From Solen grandis (lineage: Eukaryota; Mollusca; Bivalvia; Adapedonta; Solenidae): 64,000 nucleotides of DNA. Shown here in pieces: positions 60,055 to 64,000 of this stretch. The translations under genes were made by a program, and so were the position numbers. The notes beneath the pieces were generated by a model. It did not search any database. It had not been told where the DNA came from and saw only the letters and a program-made list of their open reading frames with translations. Within the stretch, counting starts at the first letter, position 1. The number at the start of each line of letters is the position of its first letter. The stretch spans positions 56,029,776 through 56,093,775 of the forward strand of contig CM037782.1 in NCBI GenBank assembly GCA_021229015.1. The letters are read 5' to 3'.

Positions 60055-60185
60055 TTATTTACTTTTGGAAGACGTCTTCCTTTAATATTTAAGATGTTGA
60101 AATATTTTGCATATCTCTATCCTAATTTTTTTTTTTAGAGCTTATATTGTTGTACATATTCTGAATATTATGCTGTTTTTTTCAG

Positions 60186-60351
60186 CCAGCGTGACAGCGT
60201 GAATGGAACAGTGCCATTATGTAGCATACATTTCCCTCACTACCCGCCCACGTACCCTCATGTGACATTCAGAGACTGCAGTTTAAAGCCTCCTCATGAC
60301 ATTGAGAAGCAGCCTGAGATGTACCGGGATAAATTGTGTGGAACTTACGCA
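60186..60351 (+). CDS. Internal exon of an unidentified protein
   Basis: A strong acceptor (TGTTTTTTTCAG, ending 60185) and donor (GTAAGT at 60352) bound a 166-nt exon. It starts with the last base of a split codon and has 55 open codons ending in phase 0. The protein begins QRDSVNGTVPLCSIHFPHYP and contains FRDCSLKPPHDIEKQPEMYR and a final CGTYA. The other two frames contain stops. HFPHYPP followed by a Pro-rich segment and PEMYRDKL...YA faintly resembles the middle of sulfatase-family enzymes, but no catalytic residues lie in this stretch, so I do not assign it. It cannot be the missing Rab exon. Neighbouring exons were not found within the window. Confidence 0.7.
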
Positions 60352-60421
60352 GTAAGTACATCCTGACCTACAGCACATATATATTAACTGTCCAGAGGGA
60401 ATGCTGTAGTAATTTTTACCC

Positions 60422-60626
60422 TTAACCTGCTGAATTTCTCAAATGGACTTAGCTGGCATCTTTTTTGGAACTGTCCATTATCAATTTTAGGGATAACAAG
60501 GTGAAAACTTGTAGTTGGTCAGCCAACAGTAAAGAGCCAGGCCAGCCTGCACAGATGGGCAGGCTGGCCTGGCTCTTTACTGGTGGTAAAGGTTAGCACT
60601 TTCGGTTCCAGCAGGGTAATGGTTAA
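60422..60626. mobile_element. TTAA-flanked MITE, second family, with 22-bp perfect hairpin
   Basis: TTAA borders both sides. The ends CCTGCTGAA and (inverted) CCATTACCCTGCTGGAA match apart from a 7-bp insertion and one mismatch. The inner arms 60529-60550 and 60559-60580 are perfect 22-bp inverted repeats, GC-rich, around GCCAGGCCAGCC. It starts 70 bp after the orphan exon's donor. Confidence 0.78.
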
Positions 60627-61337
60627 GAGGATACTTGAATCAGATTTGCTTGAAGTTACTGTTGTGGAAATTTGACCCAATTTTGATAAGATATTACAAA
60701 ATGCCAGGTCAGTGAAACATTTTATACTGAAGTTTGTATTGAATGACTAGATAACACTTGTAAATGTAGAACACATGCATTTACCAGTATCAAGGCCTTG
60801 AATGGCACTGCTAGACAGGAAAAGTTCCTAAATTCAATATCTTCTTAAAAAGTCCCTTGTTTATATTATTCATTCATTTTGGGACCCTAAAAAGCAATAT
60901 TACTGATCATATTTTTTGACAAATGAAATAATTCTGCATTTTTTTTATTTCTATTAAATATGAATAATTCCATGCCATTATAGTCCTGACATTTATTCAT
61001 TGCATTATATATGTATGGCAAAAGTGCAACCAACTGATAGCTTAATGTTAATTGATTCAACAGTACCTCATATTACAAAAGAAATGGTGAAAGGGAAAAG
61101 GTAAGTTTATTCTAAAAGGAATTGAAAAAATAACATTTAGAGCTTAAATCTGTTAAACTGGGCATAGATAGGCCTAAAAGTCATTTTTATGTCATCCATG
61201 ATATTAACTCATATTGATATTGTAGCTGTAAATCTGTTTATATTGACACTGAAAAAAGAAATCAGAGCATTGTTAGTGCTAAGAGACAAGGGGTTTTAAT
61301 GTAATGATGTTGCATTTCTTTTGTTTATTAAGTAGGT
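60627..61337. other. Probable intron or intergenic sequence
   Basis: No convincing exon. A short segment at 61063-61100 has splice-like borders but is not in phase with the 60186 exon. Confidence 0.4.
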
Positions 61338-61578
61338 TTAACCCTTTCCCTCATAGAGGACACCATGAAAAGACCTATGCGAACAGCATAAAACCAGATC
61401 AGCCTGCGAGTAACTTGCAGGCTGATCAGGTTTTATGCTGTTCGCTGCTCCTCAGTGGTCTGGAAATGAGGATTTTGTAATTAAATTTGGTGAGGTTTGA
61501 GTTTGGCTTTCTGCAGATCAGGCTTTATGTGATACTATTGAGTGTGTCAAAATGAGTCTGTATGAAGGAAAGGGTTAA
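61338..61578. mobile_element. piggyBac-type MITE, copy 2
   Basis: TTAA flanks and CCCTTTCCCTCAT left end. The right end reads ATGAAGGAAAGGG, with one change from copy 1. The internal GATCAGCCTGCGAGTAACTT hairpin also has one mismatch. Confidence 0.87.
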
Positions 61579-61979
61579 TACATAAGGATATAACAATAAA
61601 GTTAATGTTATAAACCTTGCATTAACATATTATCTCCACACATGTGTTTATTATCATCAGATCAACCAACAGAAACAGGAACAGTAACTCTTCCAAATAT
61701 TTTTGCTTATTTATAAACCTTTTTGGTCTTTGTTTTGAGATGCAATCTGTATATACTCATTGACTTAAGATTATTCAATTATTTACAAAAATAACTTATT
61801 TGCATGTTCTGCGTATCATTGTCAATTTTCTTGTTTTCCATTACATTTTGTTTATCTCTATTAATAATCACGACTGCATAAATTGATGACAAAGAAAATA
61901 AACAAATTGTGAAACTATCTGTGACAACTGCTGGAATGCAGGCAACACAAGTGTTCCAATGAACACCCATTACAGTTTA
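61579..61979. other. Spacer between two MITE copies
   Basis: 401 bp of AT-rich sequence with no recognised feature. Confidence 0.4.
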
Positions 61980-62221
61980 TTAACCCTTTCCCTCATAGAG
62001 GAAACCATGAAAAGACCTATGTGAACAGCTTAAAACCAGATCAGCCTGCGAGTAACTCGCAGGCTGATCAGGTTTTATGCTGTTCGCTGCTCCTCAGTGG
62101 TCTGGTAATGAGGATTTTACAATTAAATTTGGTAAGGTTTAACCGTGGTTTTCTGCAGATCAGGCTTTATGTGGTACCTATTGAGTGCATCAAAATGAGT
62201 CTATATGAGGGAAAGGGTTAA
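61980..62221. mobile_element. piggyBac-type MITE, copy 3
   Basis: TTAA flanks with perfect terminal repeats CCCTTTCCCTCATA and TATGAGGGAAAGGG. It is close to copy 1 by eye and in the same orientation as copies 1 and 2. Confidence 0.88.
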
Positions 62222-63639
62222 AAATATTATCTCCAGTATCTATTATTAACATTTTTTAATTCAGTTTTTAATCTTAATTCTCATGATGAAAAAATGAAGA
62301 AAAAAAGTAAAATATAACAAAGTAAAGAAAAAAACAGCAAAAAAATGAAATTTGAGCCTTGCTGCATATACTTTCCGATGTGTAAAAACAAAACTGTTAA
62401 CATTTGTTTGATTGAAGGGAGATATTGGAGATTGCCTTTTTAATGATGACAATCTATTATTTCCACCACCTGGATAAAAAAGGTACTTTTCATAGAAAGG
62501 TCACAAAGTTACTCCTGTGTCACTGAAAATGTCAAATGTGTCCTGATCTATAATCAATCATAACAAATAAGCATGATAAAGGTATCAATTATGTTTTGAC
62601 CTTTATCGGATCTTTGGCCTTTTTATCTTAAAGCTTGGATGGAAGATCTGAAAAGAATCAAAATGTGAGATTGCTGTTTTGTTGAACTTTGCAGTGAAAA
62701 GTTACCCATTGTTAGAGGATTACTTATCATTTGTGCTTTAAGGTCAGCTGCTCATTGTGTCACAAATAGACTTATGATCACATGATATGCCAGTTTAGAT
62801 ATTTGCTGATTTAACTTAATTGTATCTTTAATCACTGGATGGGACCATTTGATCAAGTCTATGTATTCACATCAGTTATTACACAATATTGAAATAGTGT
62901 CAGACTCAAGTTCATTTACAACATAACTCAAGGTTTGATGTTTATCATGTCCCTGTTCTGTTTTATAGCTTAAAAGATAGCTGTTTCACACTGATATCTC
63001 TATAATTGTATGAGCAAGAGTCATAGTTTTGTACAGAAATGTTCAATAGTATGCAAAATTGGTCAACTTATGTTTTATTTGTTGTTTTTGGAATATGTGC
63101 AGAGTATAATAGCCCTTAATAATTAAAAAAAAACAGTTTTGTGCATATCAGATGATATCAATTAATAAAGAAACAGAATATGTGGAAAACTTTAAAAGTT
63201 TAGATATTCCTTGAATTATAGCAAGAGACATTGACCTTGCTTGCCAGATGGTAAAAAGTTGACTTTAATATTTTTTATTTTTTCTTATTTTATAAAATTG
63301 GTATTCATATGAAGAAAAAAAATGCAATTGTGATATTTTTGTAATAGCAAAAGGGATGAAAAAGCATCATTACCTTATATAATTTGACTGAATTTTTATG
63401 CCCAACATGGAAGGTGGTTTTGATTTGAAATTCATCATGTCACAGCAGGGTTATGGGCCCTGACTCAGTAAAAATGGTGTAAATTGAGGTCTTTCTATAT
63501 GAAGTAGATGTGATCATGTTCTTATTCTCCTGAAATTTCCAAATATAAGAATGTGTATTTATTATTTTATGACATTGAGCATTTTTACTTAAAAGAGACC
63601 ACAGCTTATAATTGAATTCTTTTTACAGTTTCTATAACA
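62222..63639. other. Gene-free AT-rich stretch
   Basis: No exon, RNA gene or repeat recognised. A segment at 62695-62749 is open and follows TTTGCAG but lacks a good donor and similarity. Confidence 0.4.
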
Positions 63640-63775
63640 CCTTAAAATGATACTGGTATATCTCCCTTGTGGCAGGGCACTCAGCACATAAAGATAGTAC
63701 CAGGGCAGGTGACTCAGTGTCAGGATAATGTGACTAGGTGTGGTATCATGCCACTTTTCGATGATGTGATGCTAA
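63640..63775 (+). mobile_element. SINE family 1 fragment
   Basis: Contains ATGATACTGGTATATCTCCC, GGCACTCAGCACATAAAGAT and CAGGATAATGTGACTAGGTG, the body of the SINE at 3828-4132. Both the tRNA head and the tail are missing. Confidence 0.78.
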
Positions 63776-64000
63776 TAACACATACACAATGTTTCTATAT
63801 TAAAGTCTCCAAATTAGGGAATTATAGTCTTAAAGAATTTAGTCCAGGAAAGTCTCGATTGGAGATGTATGTGACAATAATTAAGTTGAAATTAATGAAA
63901 TTTTGATGAAGCATTGGTGCAAAACAATGGTAACAGCATAAAGATATAGAAGTTTATACAAGAATTTGGCACCATGCCCTCGAATATAGAAAGAAAGAAT

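Noticed and set aside
61063..61100. A 38-nt mini-exon between ACAG and GTAAGT
   Set aside because: It reads into TGA in phase with the 60186 exon, the polypyrimidine tract is weak, and no similarity is recognised.
62695..62749. An open segment after TTTGCAG as the next exon
   Set aside because: The donor is poor (GTCAGC), phase 0 starts with TGA, and the residues match nothing I know.

Overview
The window looks like bivalve mollusc DNA, probably a heterodont clam; this is inference. It is AT-rich and intron-rich. It carries tRNA-derived SINEs, TTAA-flanked MITEs, elements with AGCTCACCTG ends, and Helitron-like elements with tandem-repeat cores, all of which I associate with bivalve genomes. 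Nothing looks bacterial or viral. Three runs of exactly 100 N (9044-9143, 35548-35647, 55352-55451) mark assembly joins.

Coding content is very small. Two exons on the + strand (557-628 and 4321-4502) encode the middle of a Rab GTPase of the Rab32/38/29 group, closest to Rab29. They join in phase and include the subgroup's WDIAGQERF motif. The intron between them holds about 2.1 kb of 32-bp minisatellite, a SINE and a short hairpin repeat. No later Rab exon was found. A second, unrelated exon (60186-60351, +) encodes 55 residues of an unidentified protein, with a faint sulfatase-like look.

The main structure is about 9.1-44.3 kb: a head-to-tail array of at least 13 Helitron-like (Helentron/HINE-type) non-autonomous copies. 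Most copies end with the same architecture: GCAGAAAG(T/C)CCT, a short stem-loop, then CTAG. The next copy starts directly after that, some with one to five tandem copies of a hairpin leader beginning AGGACTTTCTGC, the inverted partner of the 3' motif. The cores are ~440-460-bp tandem units (types A, B and C) packed with TGACGTCA octamers, often as 10-bp-spaced pairs forming perfect 20-bp palindromes. No Rep/helicase coding sequence was seen. Parts of the array near the gaps, mainly 32.2-35.5 kb and 9.1-13.9 kb, look poorly polished.

From 44.3 to 55.3 kb lies gene-poor DNA with diverged repeats, a TA-flanked MITE, several SINEs and microsatellites. At 56.0-57.8 kb is a 48-bp minisatellite (about 38 units) that stays open in several frames but is probably not a gene. 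At 58.7-60.05 kb is an element with seven ~165-bp tandem units. The last 4 kb holds the orphan exon, two of the three TTAA MITEs of the main family, one MITE of a second TTAA family, and a SINE fragment.
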